NCBI RefSeq assembly: GCF_029852145.1
Contig: NC_079971.1
Location: 25,260,563-25,324,562 of the forward strand
Direction of reading: 5' to 3'
DNA length: 64,000 nucleotides
Origin: Microplitis mediator
Lineage: Eukaryota > Arthropoda > Insecta > Hymenoptera > Braconidae
Shown: piece after piece, positions 22,417-34,700 of the stretch
Layout of the letters: each line of letters opens with the position of its first letter
Numbering within the stretch: position 1 is the first letter of the stretch
The notes under the pieces: generated by a model
The model's database searches: none
Told to the model about the DNA's origin: nothing
The model's input: only the letters and a program-made list of their open reading frames with translations
Translations under genes and position numbers: made by a program

Positions 22417-23385
22417 ATGGATCCAATGGAGTGGTTTGCGTGGAATCTTAAGAAATGGCGGGACGAATTGACAAAGACTGATCTTGATGATATGAAACAA
22501 GTCGAGAGAATTTACGAGCACGTTAAGGAACAGCAGACTGTAAGATGGGAACTGATGTCTCAGTGGCTGAGAGTGAATGCTGGTGAATTGCCAGTTGATA
22601 CCGAGCCCTGGTTGTCTGCTGATCCACCTCCAGAATCAGCTGATGTTGATAAAGATGCTGCGGCAGAGGTAATTAATTCAATGAGTCCGAGCTCGTTGCA
22701 GAGAGGTGTAAATAAACTGTCGAGTATTTTATCCGATGATGAAGTGAGTGATAGTGAATCACTTCCTCGAGATAAAGCCAACGGGTTCGGTTCCTTTAAA
22801 TCAGAGGCTAAGGAAAAAGTGCTCGATTCACGGGTCCAGAAATCTTACAGCGATCTGATGTCAGGTGACGAGACGGCGGTGTCTGAATCTTCTTGGTCCA
22901 GCAATAGGATAAAGTTGAAGTTGAAGTCTTCTGGTAAAAAGAAACCGGGTAAAGTTAATGAATCAATTAGTAGTATCAGAGCCAAAGCCAGAGCAAGAGC
23001 CTGGGCTAGAGCCAGAGCTAAAGCTAAAGATTCAGTGGTAAATCCTAAGAAATCAAGACGAAGTTTGTCGCCTGGCAAACCAAATCCCAGTCAAATTAGA
23101 TTAAGAAAAAGTCCCATGAGAATTTTAAATCGAGTTCCTAGAACGAGATTAGTCGCCGAATGCTACAGATGCCACAAAGTTGGACACCGCTACAGAGATT
23201 GCAGGGAAATTTGGTGCCGTCGTTGCAAAATGCCAGACGTTACAGTACGGACTTGTCCCAACTGCAGGTTTACTGGACTTGACAATAACAATTGGGATGA
23301 AAAAAGAAGTAGAAGTTACTCAGACAGCCGGCAATCTCCAATTAGAAATATCAGGAGTCCCATTCGTCGGAGAGTTCGCCAGTGA
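22417..23385 (+). CDS. Retroelement gag-like protein with CCHC zinc knuckle
   Basis: A single open frame of 322 residues. The N-terminus has WF and WR-rich helical segments, the middle is Ser/Asp/Lys-rich, residues 185-205 are an alternating Ala/Arg/Lys stretch, and a zinc knuckle C-x2-C-x4-H-x4-C sits at C249, C252, H257, C262. A second cysteine set follows (C267, C270, C279, C282). The tail is Arg/Ser-rich. This resembles Gag of LTR retrotransposons, which packages element RNA. No protease, reverse transcriptase or integrase frame follows before 23.7 kb, and no terminal repeats are visible. It may be a solitary remnant or a host-adopted gag gene. Confidence 0.7.
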   Translation: MDPMEWFAWNLKKWRDELTKTDLDDMKQVERIYEHVKEQQTVRWELMSQWLRVNAGELPVDTEPWLSADPPPESADVDKDAAAEVINSMSPSSLQRGVNKLSSILSDDEVSDSESLPRDKANGFGSFKSEAKEKVLDSRVQKSYSDLMSGDETAVSESSWSSNRIKLKLKSSGKKKPGKVNESISSIRAKARARAWARARAKAKDSVVNPKKSRRSLSPGKPNPSQIRLRKSPMRILNRVPRTRLVAECYRCHKVGHRYRDCREIWCRRCKMPDVTVRTCPNCRFTGLDNNNWDEKRSRSYSDSRQSPIRNIRSPIRRRVRQ

Positions 23386-23689
23386 TTTTATTTTTTTATA
23401 TTGTATATTACAGACAATAATTTTTTTATTAAATATCAATTTAAGATTTTCTGGTAATTTACATTGACAATTTATAGAATTTTTTTTTAATTCAAGTGAA
23501 GTCAATTATCATTTTTTTTTTATTTTAAGTAATTAATTTGGTAATGATTAATATTTTAGACGTAATCAACTTGTGTCAATAAAAAATAGTTAAACTAGAG
23601 CAGTATTAATAAAATTAAAAATTAATTATAAATCGTTAACGTTATTACGTCTATTATATATATTTTGATAAGAATTTATTAGTATACAC

Positions 23690-24380
23690 AGAAAATAATA
23701 ATTTCTTGGCGCTAAAAATTTTTACTTGCCTCAAGAAATTTTTTTCATGAGTCTAGAAAATTTTTACTTGAGCCAAAAAAATTTTTTTCTTGAGCTAAGA
23801 AATTATTTACTTGAGCCAAGAAAATTTTTCTTGAGCCATCAATTGTTTACTTGATTCAAAAAATTGTTTACTTGTTTCAAGAACTATTTTACTTGAGTCA
23901 AGAAAATTTATACTTGATTCAAAAAATTATTTTCTTGTTTCAAGAGAATTTTAACTTGAGTCAAGAAATTTTTTACATGAGTCTAGAAAATTTTTACTTG
24001 GTTCAAAAAATTATTTGTTTCAAGAAAATTTTTACCTGCTACAAGAAAATTTTTATTTGAGTCAAGAAATTATTTACTTGAGCCAAGAAAATTTTTATTT
24101 GGTTCGAAAAATTGTTAACTTGTTTAAAAAAAATTTTTTTCTTGAGCTAAGAAATTATTTACTAGAGCCAAGAAAATTTTTCTTTGAGCCATCAATTGTT
24201 TACTTGATTCAAAAAATTGTTTACCTGCTCCAAGAAAATTTTTACTTGAGCTAAGAAATTTTTTACTTGAGTCAAGAAAATTTATACTTGGTTCAAAAAA
24301 TTATTTACTTGTTTCAAGAGAATTTTAACTTGAGTCAAGAAAATTTTTAGTTGAGTCAAGAATTTTTTTTTTCTGTATAT
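23690..24380. repeat. CTTGAGTCAAGAAAA minisatellite block
   Basis: Tandem units of about 24-27 bp built on TTTACTTGAGTCAAGAAAAT and TTCAAAAAATT variants. The block begins ACACAGAAAATAATAATTTC and ends AATTTTTTTTTCTGTATAT, an inverted pair of end sequences. Related short blocks lie at 29262-29425 and 31655-32025. ORFs here are translations of the repeat. Confidence 0.8.
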
Positions 24381-25708
24381 AATTTATTTTTTACATATAT
24401 ATATGTACAATATTTACTTGCTTTTGTTACCCCGATATACTGACGGTTTTCTTATATTTTATAAAATAATTTCTGCGATAAAAAAAATCGACGATTATCG
24501 AATAAAAAAAAAAAAGTTGATATAATTTTTATACAGATATTTAATTACTAAGTAAATTTGTATAAATAAAGGTGTAATAAAATAAAAACAATTGAAAAGA
24601 TTATATTGTTTAATACTTGTTAAAAATATAAATTTCATAAATTTAAATCTAAAAATTTTAATTTGTTTTTTTTCTTTTTTAATTTTATACATAATAAAAT
24701 TACATATATTTAGCGCAATATTTAACAACATCACAAGTAATCAAACTTGTAAAAAAAAATATAAAACAAAGTTTTGTTACGACCGAAGATTTTAATTAAG
24801 ACTACAGAAATTTTTAACTTTTTACAAACTCGGCAATTAGCAATCGCGTTGCTCTGTACAAGTTAAAAAAAAACAAAAAACAATTAGAGTTGTACTATGA
24901 CGTGGACTTAGAGCCGAGCAAAAGCTCAAGAAAGTAAACTTTCTTATTTTTTTTTAAATATTAAAGTTATCAAGTCCATCAGTTAGGCAGCAATTGTTAA
25001 TTATTATTATTAATATAATAAGTCCGTGAGTATCCTGCATCGGTCGGTAGTTACCTGACAATTATTAATAATTAATCAATAAAAAAAAAGGTTACAAACT
25101 AATTCTTAATGAATTAATAATTAGATAACAATAATTACCGCAGTCGAGAGAAAGTTCGATGAATCAGGACACGAAAAAAAATAAATTTATTTTATTGATA
25201 AATAAAATAAATTTTTTTCCCGCGATATTTTAAAATAATTACAGAACTGTCCCATGACAAATCGAACCTCTCGAGTAGGCGCGTTATTTGAAATTAATTA
25301 TTCACATGGTCCCGCTAAAATTTTTAAATATTTAGCGGTACCGTAATATAAAATATTTATTTTTGCTTTCATTTAAACAAAATGAGTAAAAATAAATTTA
25401 AAGACCATTGCAATACTATCGCTTAAACAATTGTATGTACAATAAAAAAAATATAATAATTAATTGCATTCAAAACAAACTCACGCATACGTTACATTTT
25501 TTTAAGTGTAACCTCAGTCTTCTTCGTCTGCAGTCTCGCAATCCTATTTACATTTTTTATTTTTTTTTCATGGTCACAACTATTTACACGGGACTTGAAC
25601 ATGAATAATTAAAATCTAGGTAAATGATAAAAAAATGATGAGATTTAAAGGGTAAATCTCGTTAAATATTTACAGTATAAAGTAATTAATTAATTAATAA
25701 CTAATAGA
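24381..25708. other. AT-rich region, probably including the tkv 3' UTR
   Basis: No coding sequence recognised. The thickveins stop codon is at 25709-25711 on the minus strand, so its 3' untranslated region extends into this stretch. Confidence 0.4.
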
Positions 25709-28700
25709 CTAAACTATTTTGATGGCGTTGTCGATGTGAAGCTTCGACAGAGACTTTTTAACCCTGAGGGCGGTCAATCTCACTGCTGGATTGCCATGCC
25801 AACATTCAGTCATGACTTTGCTCAAAGCGGAAAGAACCTGGAGTAAAAAAAAAAATTATTAGAATGGTGAAATTTTTATGGGAGCGAAATAGGGTGAGCC
25901 AAAAAAACCAACCTATCGAATTTACGTCTTAAAAAGGACCTATATATCGAGGAAAAAATTCACCCATTGGGCAAAATTTTTAGCTCAATTTTAAAAGGTG
26001 TCGGTAGCCATCTGAAATTTCCCATTTAAATAACATGCAAAAAAAACTTTTTTGATTAAAAATATTATAACTTTTGAACCGTGTGAGATAAAAATTCGGC
26101 TCTAGAATATTCTTGTAGGGCATTAAATTTCTTAAAAGAAAATCCTAGGAGTCGAATTTGTAAACTTGATATTTTATATACTAACAGGCCATCAAAGTCT
26201 AGAGTAAACAGAATCATACAAATGTAAGGTTTTATTATTAAAAATATCAATACGACGAGAAAATTTGTTTTAATGTAGTGCAATGAAATCACCAACAATA
26301 TCCACGTTGTAACAAATAATATTTCGTTATCGATCACAATAAAAGAAAAGTATTTGGAAAATACAAATAAAGCCTCAAATTTGTATGATTCTGTTTACTC
26401 TAGACTTTGATAGCCTGTTAGTATACGAAATATCAAGTTTACAAATTCGACTCCCAGGACTTTCTTTTAAGAAATTTAATGCCCTACAAGAATATTCTAG
26501 AGCCGAATTTTTGTCTCACATGGTTCAAAAGTTATAATATTTTTAATCAAAAAAAATTTTTTTGCCTGTTATTTAGATGGGAAATTTCAGATGGACACCT
26601 TTTAAAATTGAGTTAAAAATTTTGCCCAATGAGAGAATTTTTTTCTCGATATATAGGTCCTTTTTAAGACGTAAATTCGATAGGTTGGTTTTTTTGGCTC
26701 ACCCTAGAGCGAAATCGAGGATTAGAGTGAGGACTTACCGGATCAAGTTCCCAGCGTGTAGGGATAATTGGCCTGAGCTTCTTTACGCAGACAGCGAGTC
26801 TCATGTCCTCGAAATTAGGATCACTTGGTACGACATCGTGATAAGGCAGGCCGTAAGGCTCTGCAGTGGATATTTTACCACCGGTTACGCATCTTCTACA
26901 CACCTCCCACAGCACCAGTCCCACGGAATACATGTCAGCCATTTTAAAAGCATCGAATGACGTGGTATTGAGACTTTCGTCCAATACTTCTGGCGCCATG
27001 TATCGCCGGGTCCCTACTCTAGTATTGGGGGCGATGTCTATCTCTCCGGTATCGCTGTGAATTAAAAATAAATAAATATATAATGCCGTTCGAGGTGAGC
27101 CCGAATCAATCAAAAGTTTTATTTTAAGACGTAATCCTCAGAAAAAAAATACTTTAGTTAAGAAGCTTACCTGAGAAACCGGACGGCGAGACCGAAATCA
27201 GCGATAACACACTCGCCGTTCCTCTTTACAAGGATATTTCGACTCTTGATATCGCGATGTGCGATCGCAGGCTTCCCGCGGGTACCAAAAATTTCCGTAT
27301 GGAGATGAGCTATTCCGGATGCTATGGACAGACAGATTGTAAAGAGAGTCTGGTGATCCAGGACCGTTGTCTGTAGATAGTCATGAAGTGATCCACGTTC
27401 GTGGTAGTCCGTTATCAGCAACATTTGCGTCCAAGTACCAGTTCCCTTGATGTCCGCAGCAATGAATCCCAGAATATTGTCGTGTCTCATAAGAACAGTC
27501 TGATAGATTTCGGTTTCGCGGAACCACGAGGCTTCTTCAAGTGTGAAAAATACCTTGACAGCAACTTTTTCACCGCGCCAACGTGCTAACCAGACCTCGC
27601 CGAAACGGCCTTTGCCAACGCACTGGGACAGCGCGAGCTGCTTAGCAATCGTCCGTTGCACGAGCAATGGAAGACCAGATCCAGAACCAGAGCTGTGTTC
27701 GATCAGGTCTTTGAGGGTTCCCTGGGAGGACACTAGACAAGGATCCCGTTCTCTGCGTCCATATTTACGGTACAGGAATACGACTGCTATGATAATTGCG
27801 ACGCAGCACGCCGACATTGTGACGGCAATTATTATCAGCGGACCTCCAGTATTCATAGAGGCTGGATTGGGTGCTGGTGTCGAAGGCGCAATGTAGTCAG
27901 GAAACACATCTCTGTTGCATAAATCAGTACTATTACAGCAGATTACAGTTTTAGTTTTCAACCGCGGTATCTTGTTTCCTTTGCACTGCATGAAGGCGCT
28001 TTCATCGTCTCGAGATAAGCAACCGAAGGAATATTCTGGCACGTATTCTCCGAGTTCTCGGTCCCAGACTTCGTCAACTGCGCTGAAGCAGAAACTTCCT
28101 GGACCAAGTAGGCATGTTCCGTTTTGCTTATCGTCATTGCAGTAGCCGTCACAATAACACTCGATTCCAGCCACTGTAATTACAAAAGAAAATTAATTTT
28201 TATGGGTACTGAGTATGTGTTTGTGGTGAGGAAAATTTATCGTGTATTGGACAACAGGCTGATGTTAATAAACGACTGGAGTGGAACGAATGGGAGAAGA
28301 ACATCAGTGACTAAAAAAAAAAACAACGTCCTTGCCTGGGGCGCGGATGTAGGAGGAACGGACCTTTTACGGTATTTTTCGTATCGCAATTAATTGCTAA
28401 CTCGTACTTTCACCGTAACGTTTAACGCTTATGTTATTTTTTTTTTTTAAATCTCTCGCCAATACATTCCGGCATTCTATTCCTTGGACTATACAGCGCG
28501 GAAATGTATAGTAGGGAGGGTGGGGCAGAGCGGCCCCCCTGAAATTTTGATAAAAAAAATTTTTTTTTTTTACTAATTACTGTAAATCCGAGGTTTGCGC
28601 ATTTTTACCCCGACGCATGACATTTGGGGCAAAATGAACAAGCCCAAAATTTTGAAAAAGTGATTTTTTCATATTTTTATCGTCAAATTAAAAAAAAATT

Positions 28701-31700
28701 ATTATAATTCCACATTTCTAGCCCTACGCATAACACCTGGGGCAAAATGGACCAGCCGAAACTTCCGAAAAAATTATTTTTTCATATTTTTCGGCCGTTT
28801 CTCTATAAAAGAGGCAAATTTGGTCACTAAAAATTTATAAAAATTAAATTTTTTTTTTTAGTTGATAAATTTTTGAAATAAAGTAAAATCATAGAATTGA
28901 TTTTTTTTTTTATTAAATAACAATTAGTAATTAAGGTAATCGAGAGTGAACGATTTATTACACCTTAAAAAATTTTTTTCGAGTAATATAAAACCAAAAA
29001 TAGTTGTCAAGAGAAAGAAATACATTCTTAATGATGAAAACAATTTAAAAAAAAAAAAAAAAACGAAAAAAAAAAAATTTTTTTCTCATTTTTTGGAGGG
29101 GCCGCTCTGCCCCACAAAAAAATTTTTTTTTTCAGAATTTTGGCAAAATGTCCATAAATTTGTTCGAAATAGGACAAAAGTAAAGTGATCTTATGGTTGA
29201 AAGACACAAAAAGTAATAATTGGCTTAGGGGGCCGCTCTGCCCCACCCTCCCCTATGCAAAAAAAAAAAATACTTTCTTGGTTGAAAAAAAAAATTTTTC
29301 TAGGACTAGAATAAATTTCTCGCCTCAATAATTTTTTTCTCGCCTCAAAAAATTTTTTTATGCTCCAAGAACTTCTTGGGTCAACTAAAAATTTTTTACC
29401 CCAAGAAATTCTTTGTTTCTCCGTACGTTTATTAGGGATCTGTTAATATGTGAGTGCATATTATATGCGAAACGTGTAACGCAGAAGCAATTGTAGATGC
29501 AAATGTTAATGGCAGTTTTGTATGGTAATAAAAGCGTCGTCATCTTCATCTTGTATTTTATTTAAACCCGTATATATGTATATTTATACTGACGAGTGAT
29601 GGTGATACACGATGACGATTAATTTCGTCTGGCTGTGTCCTTATATTAGTACCCCAGTAAAACTCTCGTTGTCTGCATCCAGGTGGAGGGGATTTACCGG
29701 GTTCTATAAGTGTAACAGTGGAATCTGGAGTGCATTTTGTCGGGAGATCAGACAGACGAAGAATGCAACTGGACAAATTTAAAGTTACTCGGATTTTAAA
29801 TTATTTTTGGACCCTCAAACTAATTGTTCAGTCGGGGTCTACTCTTTTTATTTCTAAAGATCTTTATTCAGTTATATTTATATACTTGGGTATAATGAAG
29901 TAGATTAATTTTAAAAATATGAGGTGAGAAATGAAAAGAGCCGGTGTAAGATAAAAGATGTGAGATGGAACAAATTAAAAGTGACACTAATGTAGAGATG
30001 TAGACTGAGGAGAGATTCAGCAGCTGAGAAAAGGATTTGAATAGACATCGAGAAATAAACGATCCGCGCGATAATTGCGGTCTGGATGAACCGCTAGTGT
30101 AGTAAGAATAAGCTACGACATATAGAATATATATGTATATATTATATATTTATAAACATATATGTATATAGCAAGCAAGCAATAGTTGAGGCTGCTGCCC
30201 GGCGAGATATGTCGTGTGGGCGGACGAGCATCTCAGCCCACAGTTGGGAAAAAAAGAAGGAAAAGGGTGCGGCGGGTTCAGGAAACTCGGGATACACGCT
30301 GGGTACATGTACTGCCACCTCCTCTTCCTCCATTCAATTCCCCATGTACGTTTTTTTTATTCCTTTTCTCTGTCGCGTATTCGTCTCTTTTATTTTCACA
30401 GTCTGGATATGTCGTTCGCGGCAGCTCTGTGCTGTGGGGGTGGTAAGTTTACTTCCTGCACGTGTGCCAGTGATTTTGCACGATACTCAGATCAATCACC
30501 GTGAGAAATTTATAGTGACTCGAATGTTTGTATGATCGTGAGAAAGGTAATTGGAAGTTTGTAAAATATGGTTTCAGTAAGAAGCGACTATTTTTTAAAG
30601 ATTTCTGTGTAGAGCCTCGTCTTCGCAGAGGCGATATCTGTCGAGATTATCTGATGCTACCGAATTCCCACAGCACAAGATATGACAAATCGTTCTTAAT
30701 AAGTGCCCAAAAAAATGGGTCAAGAAATCCTTCTTTTCTGTGTGGAATTAGAATATAGAATGAGGTGACACGACCGATGATCCGAGGACAATTGATCCGC
30801 GACAATTAATCCGCGACAATTGATCCTTGCGACGATTGATCCGTCTATAAAATGCGTGTAACATGAAAAATTACGCCCTTTTTTCACTAATTTGTGTGTG
30901 AGTATATTTTTTATGTTACACGCACACAAAATTAGTGAAAAAAGGGAATGAGTTACCTAGCAGCCTACATTTATTGAATTTTGAAATTTTTGTTATGATC
31001 ACTCCTCAAAATTGTGACTTAACGAAGACGGATACTCTATTGGTTCCATTTACTTGAACATCTCATCAGCGGTCTTTTATAATTACAGTTGCAATATTTG
31101 AAATTCGTTTCCACTCCGAATCATTAGATGAATTTCGTACACAGAAGAAACGAATTTCTTGGCACAAAAAATGTTTACGTACTCTAAGAAGCTTGCAACT
31201 TAAGCGTCAACTTGTTATAAGTCTTGTGTTTCCTATTTTTGATTATTGTGCATGTTTATTTACGTATTTAAAAGCAGAACTTGGTAATTCTCTGACTATA
31301 TCGGTAAATAATTGTGAGATTTGTGTTGCGGATGCGACGAGATGTTCATATTTCAAGATATAAAAGGCATTTAGGATGGTTAAGACCAGACAGTCGAAGA
31401 GCGCAATTACACACAAAAATAGTAGATTACATACCTAGGCCAGTAAAATAAGAAAAGTCTCAGATCACATGTAATTGTTGGCCGAGGCGAAGCCGAGGCT
31501 GACAAACATGTGGTCTGAGGCTTTCTTTTTTACTGGCCAAGGTGCGTATACTATTTTTCTGCTCGACGGAGCCGGAAAGTTGCAACTTTGTTCAGGGCAG
31601 CGGCCCGAAAGTTGCCACTTTCCGGCCGGAGGGCAGAAAATAAAATTTTTGACTGAAGGTAAATATTCTTGATTCAAGAAAATTTTTTTGGAGACCTAAA

Positions 31701-34700
31701 TTTTCTCAGGTAATAATTCTTTATTGATTTAAACAGTCATCTATACCTCAATACAATTTGAAAAGTTACTAGGTGATAAGACTAGATATTAATTGCATAA
31801 ATTATTCAGTGGAATCATCTATGTATAAAAATATAAAAAGAATATAAAAAATATAGATATATATATATATAAAATCAAAATATAAAAATTTTCTCAGATA
31901 AATTAGAAATCTTCTCCAACCAAGACGAATTCTCTTGGCTCGAGAAAATCTTGACTTGGTTCCCGAAAACGTTTGTCTTCAAAAATATTTTCTTGACTCA
32001 AGATATCTGTTTTTTCTGTGTAATATTGTGCGAGTTTTATAAAATTTTATGTCTTATGAGACCTAGTTTGTTTTGTTCTGATTTAAAATTAAGGCCTAAT
32101 ATTGCGGCGCGATGAAACCCAAATAGAATTAATCCGTTGCAAGTTCCATTTCCACGTACAAATGCATATTTTAATTCTTTTATTGTAACAGGTTGTAGAC
32201 TTTGGAATGTGTTGCCACCGAGTATAACGTTATCATAAGCTTTAGTTGAATTCAGAGAAAAATGTTGTTTATATTTGTTAGAAAATTAGAGTTGATGTCT
32301 TTGAGATTAAAACTAATCATAATTATGATTATATTATAAGTTAATTATTGTTTCAAAGTAACCATTATTACCTGAATTCTTATAAATTATATGTGACTTA
32401 ATAATTGTAGATTTATGATCATATGAAGCAGCAGTTTCCTGATCGATAATTCAAAGAAATAAATAAATAAGAAATTTTTTGCACTAAGAATTGGAAACGA
32501 AAATTTTTCTTACAAAGTCTTGACTCTATGGCTAAATAAATAAATGATAATTTATTGATATTTTATTATTTATGACATCGATAAATATCGAGTAATAATT
32601 TCCAATTTAAATTAAAAACTTGAAGTATAATTTATAAGAAAAAGGCGTTTGGATAAAATATTATAAAAATATTTAAAGTAAGAGGGTTCAGTGAAGCATG
32701 TAAGAGAATGCTTGCCGTGGAATGTCCAAGCTTGGAAAGAGCTAATGTAGTGTCTAGAAATGAATACAAGGGATTAAAAAGAGTAAAAAAATAATATTAG
32801 CATAACGCGTAACGGAGATGTGTTCTGTTTAGTTGGCTGGGGTTTGTAAAAGTGACCTGGAGCCGTCAGTCCCAGCGCAGGCGCCAGCAATACAATTCTA
32901 CACACATACATTTATATATAAACATATAAAAAAAACAAGTTAATAAGTATCGTATAAAGATTCATTTGAAATAAAACATACGCGGACACTGAAGACACTA
33001 GAGGAAAAGAAAAAGCGCGGGACTTACGAATAATGCCGACAGTGCCAGCGATTCTTGTTATCTATCGCGTCACGGCTCTCATATATATATATATGTGATG
33101 TATGAGCAAGACGGAATTACATGTTATGTGGTGATGTGTGAAAGGAGAGACACAAGAAAACGATAATTGCAACTGCCACCCGCAAGTCTATTTTACGATG
33201 ACCGTTTCTATATTTACGTCGGCACGAGGGATTGACCCACCCCCTCCACCTTCTTACAACATAACACGTTTTTTATTAACTCTTTTGCGTCTACGCCTAA
33301 AATTATAACAATAGTCATTTGCCGACAACATTCTTAAAGTATAATTACTTTTATTACAAAGCGTAATCGGTTTGAAGATAATTTTTTATTGTATTAGATA
33401 AACTAATTGTTAATTATCTACTGTTGTAATTACGAGGTGTAGATGTTTTTACGCCGTAGTAAAATTAGTGAGTTGGAGATAATACTCAACTGATAGCCGT
33501 CCAATAGTAGAGTAATTTTGTAAATAATGTCAATGATCATTGGCTATAGAAATATTTCATTGATTAATGGACATAAATTGCTTTAATTACGAGATTACTC
33601 AAGCGTATACGTATGCATTAATTGTAATTGTAATTCAGCGGTAGAATGTATGAAGGAAATAAAAATTCAATGATTAGATGGCTCATAGACTAACGCAATA
33701 GAATTTATTTAACGTTGGATGTAAGATTGTTATTTGTAGAGAACAGGAATGGGCAAAATAGGATTTAGTAAATACTGAGTATTTAAGTAAAATTTGACTT
33801 GAAACCCAAATGAATTATTGGTACGTGTCTAAAAAATACTTATCCTCAGAAACAGACAAAGTACTAAATAGTTTGTAACTTAGTATTTTTTACGATTTAT
33901 CTATACTAAATACATTGTACTTATTGCAGTACTTTTTACTTAAATTTGATATAAGTACTAAGCATAATTGTAATTACAACTTATAATTGTCACAGTATCT
34001 ATTAAAAAAAATTTTTAATACTTATTCTATCACTAGCAGAACTTTACATACGACGATTGAGACTTAAAATTATCATTTTTGAATATACTATTGCACTCCT
34101 AAGATTTTAATAGTCAAATTTATTCATTAGATGATATTAATATATTATTGTCAAATTTATACTGTTTAGTTCAAATAAGTGCACGCGTACAGTTTATGTT
34201 TCAGCTTCAACCAGTAATCTAATCAATCATTTTTATATACCCGAGCAAAAATGATTATATTAAATTTTATAACATCATTTCTTTACGGGTTCTTAAAAAA
34301 AAAAAAAACTTTTTTCTATTGACATAAAATTTAAAATAAAAAGTTCTTGTAGAGTTAAAAGGTTTAATCGTTTTAATTTATTATTGGCTCAACTTCTATA
34401 GTCAATCTAAAAAATACTCTGGGAGTTTTTAATTATTTTTTGTTAGAAATACCAATGATCTAGTACTTAAATGCAACTTTTAATCTCAGTACAAATGTAC
34501 TTAGTACTTGAACCGTTCTATGAGTACAAAAGTATTCTTATTTAGTTTAAAAATAAAATACTAAATACTATTGTATTTAGTACTAGGAAAAATTAAAAGT
34601 ATTTGTAATTAGATAATAAATAAAATACTAAGTACTTCGGTATGTCGTATTTAGTACTTGTTAAAAATACTAATTACTTGCCTATTTTTACTCTACAAAA

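Noticed and set aside
30142..30535. Several overlapping ORFs of 63-108 codons
   Set aside because: They overlap on both strands and several frames in a locally GC-richer intronic stretch; no domain and no splice support.
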